64,000 nucleotides of DNA from Hypomesus transpacificus (lineage: Eukaryota > Chordata > Actinopteri > Osmeriformes > Osmeridae). How positions within the stretch are numbered: the stretch's first letter is position 1; every line of letters starts with the position of its first letter. Below are positions 45,295-56,600 of the stretch, piece by piece. Position numbers and translations under genes: made by a program. The notes under the pieces are model-generated. The model was not told where the DNA came from. It saw nothing but the letters and a program-made list of their open reading frames with translations, and searched no databases. The stretch spans positions 13,580,908 to 13,644,907 of the forward strand of contig NC_061061.1 of NCBI RefSeq assembly GCF_021917145.1, given 5' to 3'.

Positions 45295-46243
45295 GCTCTC
45301 ATCAAGGGCGTAATTATATGGGGGGACAGGGGGACACATCCCCCCCAATATTTAAAGAAGGGCAATTTGTCCTCCCCAATATTTGTTCCCACTGTATGAG
45401 GGCAATATCAATATGACTGCTGGTCCGAAAATATCAAATCCCGGACAGTCTATTTCCCAAATCCATACGACTTGCCTTACACTATACATTAACGAAACCC
45501 ATTTCGCCTAAAATCAATGTAATGTATTCCCTATACCTTAAGCACCGTCAATGAGTGAGTTAGCAGCGCAACATCAGACAGACATTTGGAACATATTTAT
45601 GGATTGTAAATGTCCAGTATATGGCTAACATAATCCCTGAGATAACGACTGACTAGGTGAATTTCACTACAATTATGAAATGTAGAATTAATGCGAATTT
45701 CGATTGCAATACTATACAGCTTGTATGAATGGGACTTTTGACAAGCTAGCTGACAGCAACCTATACAAACTTGTAGCCTGGCTTTACATTAAACTGGGAT
45801 AGCAGTCAGTGACAGACAAGTCAAACGTACCAAACCCAGCTTTGGCAGCGTTTTGGGCTACGTTCTTGTTCTCTGAATTGGGCTATCTAGCAAGTTATTT
45901 TAGAGACCTGCCATTTGTTCTTTCTTCTTTCATCATATTCGTCCCTATGGAATTACGTTGCTGTATTTCGTAGTGGTGGCCAAAAATGAACAACAGAGAA
46001 ACTTCAGCAACTGACATCCGTAATGTCTTTGGAAGAAGGCTCTGGAGGTTTTAGACATTATTAACAGAGTAGTAGTTAATTTAACATGTTTTAAGTCACA
46101 GCACACCAGACTGACATTGATAGCTCTTAACTGACATTGTGAGTGAATGTATAGGGTAAGATGGGATAATAAACTCAACACAGAAAGTCCCACAGCTGTC
46201 CCCCCCCCAATGTGTGATTGACTATTTCGCCCTTGGCTCTCAT
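45295..46243. mobile_element. Non-autonomous hAT-superfamily DNA transposon with intact 8-bp target duplication
   Basis: The element occupies 45303-46235 (933 bp) and is flanked by perfect direct repeats GCTCTCAT at 45295-45302 and 46236-46243. Its ends are inverted: CAAGGGCGTAATTATATGGG on the left and, on the other strand, CAAGGGCGAAATAGTCAATC on the right, each leading into a G-rich GGGGGGACAG block. An 8-bp duplication with CA-starting short terminal inverted repeats is diagnostic of hAT elements. No open frame inside resembles a transposase, so it is probably an internally deleted or MITE-like copy mobilised in trans. Confidence 0.88.
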
Positions 46244-46934
46244 GATATTGTGCGTATACTTCCTTGTTTGCATTGCAGATCAGTGATGACATCACCTTGT
46301 GTGTCCCCGACCTTGACACATTAGATTTTATGTTGTTTGAAGGATGGAAGATATATTTGTGGGTAATAAAGGCCATGTGTGGAACATTTTGATGATTTGG
46401 ATAAACTGAGTGCCTATCTATGGATCAAAAGTTTAATTTATAACAAGGAAATTAATCTTTATGACCACAATTTTATTTAATATCTATAAAACGAAACAAT
46501 ATATTAACAATTTCATTTTGAGGTTTATATTTAAGGATAAATACATAGAAAAACATTGTGTAGACCCTGACATGAATCTATTAAATTAATTTGAATTTGT
46601 TGAAACATGAATAAGTATGTATTAATAGCAGACAGAGAATGAGATAAGTTTTAGTTTTCTTAATGAAGGTAGCACCATCATGTGATAAGTAGTAGACGGA
46701 TCAATTTAAACTGACATTCATTATCGGTATATCAACATGACTACATCTTCAATTTCTGAACTCTTGAAATCATAGGTTAACAATTCCTTTATTCATAAAT
46801 TATACAATCAATGGGACATAATGGGTCAAATGAATGTAAATGTAATGTTAATGTATACTTCTGAAAGCCAAGCACAGTTTTCAGAGGTTTCATTTACATT
46901 ATGATGTCAATTACCTGAAAAACCTTAAGCACTG

Positions 46935-46940
46935 TTTATT
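46935..46940 (-). promoter_or_regulatory. Poly(A) signal of the TNF-like gene
   Basis: TTTATT on the plus strand (AATAAA on the gene strand) about 65 bases beyond the stop codon. Confidence 0.6.
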
Positions 46941-47004
46941 AATTAAGCAAAAACAATAAAGAAGCCCTAGACAAAAACATTCCGTATGACTTCTGCCTTA
47001 TGCT

Positions 47005-49056
47005 TCAGAGTTTGGGGAGCTGATAAGCCCCCCAAAATGTTTTTACTACTTCATGAGAAATGAAGGTATTGTTAGGCGTTATTTCTAATCTTACACAATT
47101 TTCCTTTTTGAGTTGTACTATCTTGGCTATTGACACAGTCCCTTGTTTTCCGCGAAACACTGCTTCACTCAGTTTTCTTCTCTCACTCGAAGTGGCATAC
47201 CTGTAGAGACTCACAGTTCCCTTCTCATTGCCTTCAGGTAGGTTGTGAAAGGTGACATGGGCATAGAAGTAGTAAAGTCCATCAGATGAAGCAAGAACAC
47301 AGTTGTTGTCAAGGGTCAGGGAGCAAGACTCACAGAGAGGCATGTTGTGGTATGTGTCATAGGTCCAAGTGTCTTGACCTATTGATGAGTAATGGCAAAG
47401 GCATAAGAACTTGCTGAACTTTGTATTGAAAGCACATAAAGTGCAGTGCACTTCGTTTAGACAACGGAGGAAATCGAAACGTATACACAACCACTGCTTT
47501 CAAATTGCCTGGCACTTTTTTGGGCTACAACAGGCTACAATTTTGGAATAGTGTCATCTGGCCCACTGTGTCACCCATAACAGAGCTCTTAAATAATACA
47601 ATTGTGGGTCTGAGAAGCCACTTCAAAGTGTGGGTGGGAGGAAATATGGTGGAATGTAATCTCCCTAACAGGATGCCCTCTGCTTGAGCTTAACTGCAAC
47701 AAGCAAGCTAAAAGATGTAACACAGCATCAGAAGCAGAAAATACTTACGATTGGCCATGGTGAGCTGGATGTAAGAATGTTGAGGACCTGTAAAGCAAAA
47801 CCATCACTTGAGAACCAAATTTGGTACCATACAAAGGATTACATAAAAATAAAAAAAAGTGCTTAAATTAGTTGGTCACTTACAGTAAGCATATCTCCTA
47901 AAGTGTGTTAACTGTAATGAAGTAAAATAGAAAGTACTCTCTGTTCATACCTTTTGATGAGTTCAAGGCAGCAAAAACAGCTGAAAATAATAACACAGAG
48001 TTGTTATTTGACCATCTTAATGTCAAAATACATTTGATTCTGAAAATTACATAATAGTACACATACCGTTTGGGGCTATTTTCTCTGGGTCTGGTGTTGA
48101 CAAATTATTCTAAAAAAGATGAAGACAGTGTGCAGCTTTAAGATCATGCCAACCGGGGCAAGAATACGTTAGTCATGGCTTCCGCTTCTAAATAGATCCT
48201 ATCTATTTCAATGGCAGAGACCATATCACGCTGACACTGAAAGCCGTACTGACTGAAGTAGGCAACCCAATAGGGTGATATAGATCCTGTGGATCCATCT
48301 CCCTTTCTCCTTTCCTGAGCAGGAATAAGTGTACCAGACCTATAGAAGCTGAGGTTAGTGAGCTCAGACTGTCATAGATATAGCTTTCTTAAGAAAGATT
48401 GTGCTTTTGGGGGGAAAATCTGTATATTATTAAGAATATTGAAACATAGAAAGCGGTATTGAGCTTCTATAAAGCATTACTTTTTTAACTACTTAAATGT
48501 TTCTTCAATGTTTTTTTATCTTGCAGGTGCGGTAATTATTACTAAAAGTTTTATTTTACTCTTTTTTCGGACTAGTTTAAAGTGACCTTGTAACAGACAG
48601 AAGCCTGTCAGCATACAGCACTTTGGAAGGTTGACATTCAAGTCCACCTCATTGCCAATCGGGGAATGAGAGAGGAAGCAGTTTTTTTGCACAAAAGAGG
48701 AAGAAATGTAAGGAGGGAAAACTGTCCAGGGTCAAATTTCATTCTGATTAATAATGTCAATTACAGGACTAGTGATGAAGAAAGTGTTTCCTCCACAATA
48801 GCAGACATTTTTTTACGATAGGCATCAGTCCACCATCATTGTCACATCATCATCTAAAGTATACCTCAATAGTAATAGCGGCTTATTTGTAATAGTTGGA
48901 ATAGTAATAGTTCATATTGAATGAGCATCCTACCTTGTCAGTTGAGTTTATTTTCATTGATGTGAAAATTGCAGCCAGAACAATCATGCCAACGGTGAGG
49001 AGGCCACACCACACCTGGAGCAACAAGTACTTGGCTGGGCTCTGCTGACCCGCCAT
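47005..49056 (-). CDS. TNF-superfamily ligand (MHC-linked, possibly TNF-N/lymphotoxin-like)
   Basis: Five coding exons on the minus strand join in frame to 202 residues: 49056-48934, 48109-48067, 47980-47951, 47787-47749, 47378-47005. The start MAGQQSPAKYLLLQVWCGLL gives a short cytosolic tail and one membrane anchor at about residues 10-33, a type II topology. A short stalk from two tiny exons leads to the TNF homology domain: HSYIQLTMAN, then NNCVLASSDGLYYFYAHVTF, which matches the conserved GLYxxYxxVxF strand, and the end KTFWGAYQLPKL, resembling the FxGxxxL ending of TNF family ligands. Ligands of this family act as trimers on TNF receptors. The position between gabbr1 and bag6 suggests the MHC TNF/lymphotoxin cluster; teleosts carry a TNF-N gene there, but I cannot confirm that identity. 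An acceptor directly before the ATG and a donor near 49852 suggest a non-coding first exon. Confidence 0.87.
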
Positions 49057-51250
49057 ACTCTAAGGAATACACAAGTAGTTCAGATACTTTGGATTCATAA
49101 AGTAATAACCAACAAGACCAAACAAAAGGGTATGGTTCTACACACAGATACTGTACATACAAAGTCACAAACAGATATTTACACACGCGTACCAGTTTAT
49201 ATCTGCCTGCACACCCTGCCAATAAATAGACGTTTCCTTTAGTGCAAAAAAATAGTTCCAACCACAGTTTCGACCCCCCTCACTTCTGACTCTTCTTTGA
49301 GACATTACCCAATGCTGGTTGAGCTTCTCTTTGACCACAATTAAAGCCATAGCTGTGGTTTGACAAATGTCTGCTCAAAGGATGCATTGAGTGGAAATAA
49401 AGCCATGCAGTCAATGGGTTGTTAAATACTTTCAAAAATGTACTAGTAGGCTTAGCAGAGAAGAAAACGAACACCAAACTGATACACTAAATATAAAGGC
49501 AGTAACAGTGAGTATGAAATTTCAACTTGTTAGGTGAATATAACATATATTAAATTGTCTAAAATTATAAGCTTGGTCTTAAACATATAACACAATACCA
49601 CTGAACAAATGTCAACTGTTGTGTCATTGTCCAGCAGTAGGCTATTTGAATATTGAATAGACAGACCAGCACCTTCTACAGTGTTATATAGTATTCTAAC
49701 CATGCATACCTAAAAAACACATCTACAATTTCCAAAGTGAAATCCCAAATACAGCTCAACATTCCCATCTCCACATTAGACCCCCAACATTAATACATTA
49801 GCTATTTTTGTAGACCAGCAGACATCCAGACACAGACAGACATACATCTCACCTAGTTTGTCTTGTAGTGTCCTGGTACAAGTAGTTCTGTTTGATGCAT
49901 GACTTTGAAAGACATGACCATTTGCCAGGGCTTCCCCTTTTGACAAGAGTTTAGAAGTTGAAATTGAGTTTTTTTGTTCATTGTGAGCTGTGGTTGGAAA
50001 GAGAGGAGGAGGGAGTTAGTAAGCACATAAACAAGCCCTTAAAGTATAGTTGCAGATGGTCATGGTGGCATTGTGACAAAGTATTGTAAATGTTGTGATA
50101 TACATTTTTGATATCACATAATTGCTGAATATAAATGTTTGATTTGAGTGTTTTGTATTTTCTGGTCTGTTTGCTTCTGTCTTATGAGACACACTGTGTC
50201 TTATCAGAAGCCCACCGGGAGATCTGTGGAAAAGATAAAATGATTGGTTCCATTCCTTAGAAATGTTTTGCTTCATCACTTAATTGGTAAAGGGGGGATG
50301 TTCTTTTCTTTTAATTATAGCTGTCTATGTGATGGATAGATGCCCATGGCAGATGCTTGACCAATCACATTGCTCTTTCAATAGAAGAGCTGGCAGACGC
50401 TGTTTGGGAGTGCACGGTTTCTGATCAACATCTGATTTCCTAGGGCACCTGATTTTCTATGTATTGTCTGATGTTTGTATGTCATAGATAATTGTGTTCT
50501 GTATTCAATAGTTTGTTCCTTTAATAAATACTTGTTTGAAAGATATTCAACCGTTTTATGGTAATTGATTTCTTCAGATTTCCACCACAGTGTCAATCAA
50601 ACAAGTGCAGTTCAGCTTTAATATTTATACATTTTTTATAAATTATAACTAAAATTATTATTGAGCAAGGCTTACACAAATGCTTCATATGTCTGATTGA
50701 GAAGAAGTCTTTATATTAAGTTTCTCTCTAAATGAAGACAGGAATGCAGTGCAGGCACTGATAATTACATAACCTCTAAAGGTAAAAGTTGCTTAGGTAC
50801 AGCACCGATGAGTAAGACAAACCGCAGGGACATACTGTGTTGTGTAGGTGGTTTGTGTTTTTCCCAGTCATGTATATAGGTTAGATGCAATGAGTTCAAC
50901 AGAAACTTAACATGACAGGGAGTTTTTCTTTGTGGTTTCACAATTTAGTCCTGCCAATCACACAGCAAATGGTGAATATAAAAACTTGAAATACTGTCTC
51001 ATGAGGCAAATTAAAATGTTAAAATGAATTTTGAACTCTCATTAGATATATTTCTCTGGGGGAAAAATTAAGGAAATATCTTGAATAGATATAGGATTGC
51101 GGTATCGAAAGTGAAATGTACTGATTATGGATAGACAAAAGGGGAAGAGAGGATAAATATGAGTTGGGTTCCATTTCACTTTCCCGTTCTTGGTTTTATG
51201 CTCAATGGGACATCCCCAAGAAACTAGCCTGTTTCATAAATGTCAACCAC

Positions 51251-51256
51251 TCTCTT

Positions 51257-51303
<47 letters not shown>

Positions 51304-51327
51304 CTCGCTCTCGCTCTCTCTCTCTCA
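51251..51327 (+). repeat. CT microsatellite
   Basis: About 45 pure CT bases followed by CTCGCT variants and a short CA run. Confidence 0.95.
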
Positions 51328-52839
51328 CGTACACACACACACCACACACATGTACTTTTAAACAAACTCACACATAGTAAAAGCAAAAGGAGAAGTGCAT
51401 GTGTTCCTTTCAGTCCAGGTGCTGTCCCCATTCAGAGCAACATGGTTTCAAAACATGCCTTTGTTGTTTTCTCTCCATAGAATAACCTACATCTATAAAA
51501 TCAGAAAGCTATGCTGACCCAGGAAATAAAACCCCAAAGATGACATACCCAATGATTTACTATAACTACAGCTCTCCAACTGCAGGGACTCTGAAACAAG
51601 GACAGCCATATGGTATAAAAAAGGCTGTGGGGTTAGAATGCTGAAAGCTTCCATGACAAGATGCTTTGGCCTGTTTTGGTCATCAGTGTCTAGACTCTAG
51701 AGCAGTATAACAAGCAAGATTATTCACTCCATCTTTTCTCATTATAAGTGTCTGTGATCCAAAATAATCTCAGGAATTGTCAAATAATATCCAAATCAAG
51801 GCAGGACTGTGTCTTTTTGTCACAGGATTATGCTTTTAGGATTGAGGGTAATCATGACCCACTTGATTGTCAGCACAACTTTCCACCATCCCACTTGTTT
51901 CTACCCAATTATAGGAAACAGGCCAGTAACTCCCCCTCGTTCTTCACATCCAACCACTCTCATCTAATGTTGTTGGATAGTGTTGTTTGAATCTGTGTCA
52001 GAGATGTTATTCAAATTTCAGGGGTTCATTTTACTCCCACTGGTTCAGAAGATTCTGTATTCAGTTTCGATGGAACACATGAATATTCATTTGACCTGTC
52101 CACTGGGTAGTAGCACTGTCTTAAGTCACTTATGTTGTCCATAGCACAACCACAACAATGTATCTAATCTAACACATTGCCATTATGTAAATCAGGGGAA
52201 TGTCTCTCAAGTTCGTTGAGTTGGTTCTGAATACTGCCAAGTGCCACAAATGACCAAGACCAAGATCTGAGGCACGGATGTTTGGGTGCACAACTAGATC
52301 CAGCATTTCTAACCACATCTCAACATCCACTGCTCTGGACATTTTGAACCCTATATCAAGGGTTGATCATTGTTTCAAATCTGAGCACTTCACAGTGTTT
52401 TTTTCTCATTGGTAACAAGCGTAAACTAAGTCTTACCTATTTCACACCATTCTGATCAAATATCTATATGCATTTATTAATCATTTACCTCGTGTAAAAT
52501 ATAAATTAACAGTAATAATCATATCGTAAATCTGGTCAGTCCTCATCATGCAATCCAATAGTCATATTCAACAATTTGGCAGCTACATTATCGCAGAAAC
52601 TGTAGTTTTATTTTCATAGAGGGATACAAAAAAGTCTAACAACCTTGGCTAATGTATGCATTTGGTTCATGATAACATATTTATTATATTACCAGTTCCT
52701 CACTTTCAGAAAGACAATATGTCATAAGGAAGATTTTTATAATAGCCTATCCAAATTCTTCATTGATTCCTCAACGTCCAATAGTTCAAAGAAACCAAAC
52801 TGAGTTAAAAATATTGAACGGATGGGATTCGGAACGCAA

Positions 52840-53005
52840 CCTTAACTGGTCATTCACGACTCCTTTGAACGATTTGTCTAAGCTCGTTCGTTCACAAGCC
52901 AAGCACTGCTAAGAAGCAGGCACATGAACGAATCACTCATTCGGAGGGTGAATCATGACTCCCATGTCATAAAAAACGAATCTTTCGCGAATCACCCATG
53001 ATCAT
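52840..53005. repeat. GAACGA/GTTCG-rich repeat, probably an interspersed element
   Basis: Contains several direct and inverted versions of GAACGATT/GAACGAATC (CCTTTGAACGATTTGTC, CTCGTTCGTTCAC, ATGAACGAATCACTCATTCG, AACGAATCTTTCGCGAATCA). Such text recurs in many fish genomes as a short repeat. Borders and family are not resolved. Confidence 0.45.
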
Positions 53006-53662
53006 CACTAAGCTTCAGTTGCTTTGAGGATAACATTGCAGTAGTTTGAAGTGTTACACGACTGTGTCAGTATATACACTCACGCATTTAAATAAGACCG
53101 AAAGGTAGGACATATCTAACGTTGGTGGGTAATAATAATACGGCTGGCTAGTTAGTACTAAAATATAGCATTCGATAGATAATCTAAAGTTAGCTAGGCT
53201 AGCTACCTACAAGCTCGCTAAAACATGGTGGAATGTTTTCTCTTCAGCTTGAGTTATCATAATCTCGTTATTTTGACCAGTGATCAGTGATTAGACTATA
53301 TACCGTGTAACCACAACAGTTGTATTATTTAGTGTGTTTGGGTGCCGTCGTTACTTTTGCCTTCATTTTTTTTAATGAATGTTTTCAGTTTCTGTCTAAC
53401 GTAACGTACTAACCAGGCCTTGTCTTTCTTGCCAGGCAGGTAACTAGCTAACTGTAGCCTAGCTAGCTAGCTAATACAGAACTGTGTATGTTTCTGTTGA
53501 CTAGCTGGAAACAGGATAACGTCGATTAGACCTCTTCGGGCAGCCATTTCTATTACTTCACTACAAATAATCTGTTAATACTTGAATACGCTGATCTTTG
53601 ATTACTATACGATCTTGGACAGTATTTATTTTTGTATTCTTTGTCTGTAACGAAGAAGAACA

Positions 53663-56600
53663 ATGGAGGAATCAAATGTTGATATAGAGGTGACAGTCAA
53701 AACCTTGGATTCCCAGAGCAGAAGTTATACTGTTGGTAGCCAGGTAAGTTTCCCCTATTTTGTATTGTAATTTTCCTCTTTAAACAGCAGTCCTCAGCGA
53801 TAAGCCATATTAACTGACCTAACCATTCATGTTATTCAGTTGACTGTCAAAGACTTCAAGGAGCACATTGCACCTTCAGTGGGAATTCCTGTGGATAAAC
53901 AGAGGCTGATCTACCAGGGTAGAGTTCTACAAGATGAGAGGACACTTACAGAGTACAGTACGTATCTAATGTCAAGGTTTCTGTTAAAACAAAGCATTAG
54001 GCTTCAAGTACACTCTTGACTGATGACGCATAACTAACTGTCCCTATTTTTCTCTAAACAGATGTGGGTGATAAAGTGATCCACCTGGTTGAACGGGCCC
54101 CCCCTCCACCCTCCCAGCCAGGCTCAGGGGGCAGCTCAGGATCAACTGACGCTGGTCTGTCATCCCCCAACTCCTCCACCTCCCAGGGATCCTCCCAAGT
54201 GCCTCCACACGACCGCAATGCCAACAGTTATGTCATGCTGGGAACCTTCAACCTCCCGGTGAACCTAATGGATCCTCAACAGATACAGGTGAAGCTAATT
54301 CTGATGCTGCTGTGTACCTGGTATAGATGGGAATTGCTTATACATAGCCTCCAACTTTTGCATTCTAGATGTCGGTCCAGCAGATGATTCCAGGCCTGGG
54401 TGAAAATGCTAGGAATGCTAGAGTCACAACCAGCACTGGGGTAAGAACTACTGTGATTTATTCAGTATTTTTAGTTTATTATATTAAACAATGCATTTAC
54501 GTGTTCCTTGTTTCACAATCATAGAACAATGGATCTATGAATGTACACATCGATATGGACCAATCCGTGCAGAGTGAGCCCAGACTAAGGCTTTTATTGG
54601 CAGAAAATCTCCTGAGGGACACTAATGTGCTGATCCAAAGAATGGAGGTTTGGCTCTACCTTACAGACTTAACCACCAAACCACAACACCTTATGCCAAT
54701 GTGTATTGAGCAAAATCCTTTGCCATAATGTCTCATTTTAGGGACAGGCAAGTGACAACTCATCTCAACCGGCGTCAGCTGCTGATTCTGCTGCTGCTCC
54801 ACCGCCCTCCTCTTCCACCTCTACTCCCTCTCCCTCAACCCAGCCCATGGACACCTCCCCTCTTCCATCTGACCCCCCTCCATCTTCCTCTTCGACTCAA
54901 ACTGAGGGACCGCTGCCCCCAACTGGTCCAAAGTGAGTAAAGAATCCCTTTGGTGGTTTTCATGCTTACAGAGACGGTTATTTTTTTAAAGGGATTTTTA
55001 ATTTGATATTCTTTCCCCCAGTCACCCCAGCCCAGTAGAGCTTGTGGAGATCTTGTCGGAGCTTAGGAGGGTGGAGGAGAGGTTACAGCCGTTCATCCAG
55101 AGAGCCCATTCCATCTTCGAGACTGCCACAACCACAGAATATGCCAACACTGTAAGCCCGTCTCTTTCATACATACTGCCAAAGTTGTCTACACAGCTAG
55201 CATGTACCAATAAGTAGGAATGCTGTTTTCACAAACGGTCCAATGGTGCAATGGGTGGAAAATGCATGTTGCTCATGAAGTGTTCTTTGTTCCATTCAAT
55301 TCATTGTGCATTTCCTCCTAAAGTAATATATTGAATAGAAGTTTGATAACATGTTTATTATAACACTGGAGATAAAGCACAGGAGAGAGAGAAGACGACC
55401 TACGCATTCTGTTTATTATAACACAGGAGAGAGAAGAGGACCAGCGCATTCTGAACCTCGTGGGGGAGTCCCTGCGCCTCCTGGGAAATGCCCTGGTTGC
55501 TTTGAGTGACCTTCGCTGCAACCTCCTCAGCCCTACCCCCCGGCACCTGCACGTAGTTCGGTCCATGTCCCATTACACCTCTCCAGTCATACTTCCAGGG
55601 GCTATGAACCACCAACACATCCCACTACATGTAAGTTATACAGAGCTGTGGACATTGTGACACCAATGTCCACATAGCATGCCGTTCAGTTTCATTCGCT
55701 TCAAGTGTTTACTCAGCAATATCAAAATGGCCCGCAGATGAACTTGGGAGCCACAGTAACCATGGCAGCCAATGGAAGGCCAGCCAGCGAGGGACAGGCT
55801 CAACCCACCAGCCAGTCGGAACAGGCAGGTCAGGGACAGACCTTCCCCTCACAGCCTCCCCTGTATAATCAGCAGGCAGGCCAGGGTCAGCCTGGCCCAC
55901 GGGTCATCAGGATCAGCCACCAGGCAGTACCGGTGGTCATGATGCAGATGAACGCGGACGGTGTGTTGTCCACTTCCCCCAACTGATGGAATGCTACCCC
56001 CAGTGTGTGTTCAAGTGTTGGCATAGCCTGTGTTGCATGTCAATGATTTTGTCATGTCAGAAAAGCTGATTTGGTCTTGAAATGGGCGTGACTGGAACTA
56101 GTCAAATAGACACGTTTGAACAGTACTTTGTATTTTTATCAGTGTAAAGAAAGCGATACAATCCAAAACGGTTCATGCTGAAATGTGTCTTGTTCTTTTT
56201 GTGCAGACGGTGGCAGTAACCCTCAGGCAGCAGGACTGCAGAACCCAGCTGGTATGGGACAGGCTGGTGAGAATTTTTCAACATAGTCATGTCTACTTTC
56301 TGGTGACTCTTAACAGCTGTGGATGGAAAGACTTTTACTACAACATGTGACTGGCTAGTTATAGCCGATAATGGCCCTGGTCTCCCTACGAAACTAAAGG
56401 TAATCTCTCGCCTTTACCTCCAGGTGCCCTCCCCCCAGACTTCATGCGTTCCATCATGCAGCAGATGGGCCAGTATGCTGCTGCTATGGCAACCGCTGGT
56501 GCCGTGCCAACTGCCCAGCCCACCCCTTCTGGTTCCGGCTCTACCGCCACCTCTTCTGCCACCCCCTCTGGCCCCAACACCCATACCACAACCCCCACCG

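Larger units (their letters stand above)
42790..46934. other. gabbr1 3' UTR and intergenic DNA to the TNF-like gene
   Basis: Sequence to about 44360 is best read as the gabbr1 3' UTR. From there to the TNF-like gene I see no gene; the only structured item is the hAT-like element at 45303-46235. Confidence 0.5.
49057..53662. other. Intergenic region between the TNF-like gene and bag6
   Basis: No coding gene supported. It should contain the promoter (and probably a non-coding exon around 49852-49930) of the TNF-like gene, a CT microsatellite at 51251-51327, a GAACGA-rich repeat at about 52840-53000, and TAGC-rich sequence at 53150-53475 next to the bag6 start. Confidence 0.5.

Noticed and set aside
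45945-46376. 143-residue open frame on the minus strand overlapping the hAT-like element
   Set aside because: No similarity to a transposase or other family, crosses the right end of the element and its target duplication, and has the composition of non-coding DNA.
51748-51990. 80-residue plus frame between the TNF-like gene and bag6
   Set aside because: No family resemblance, no splice partners, and low coding character.
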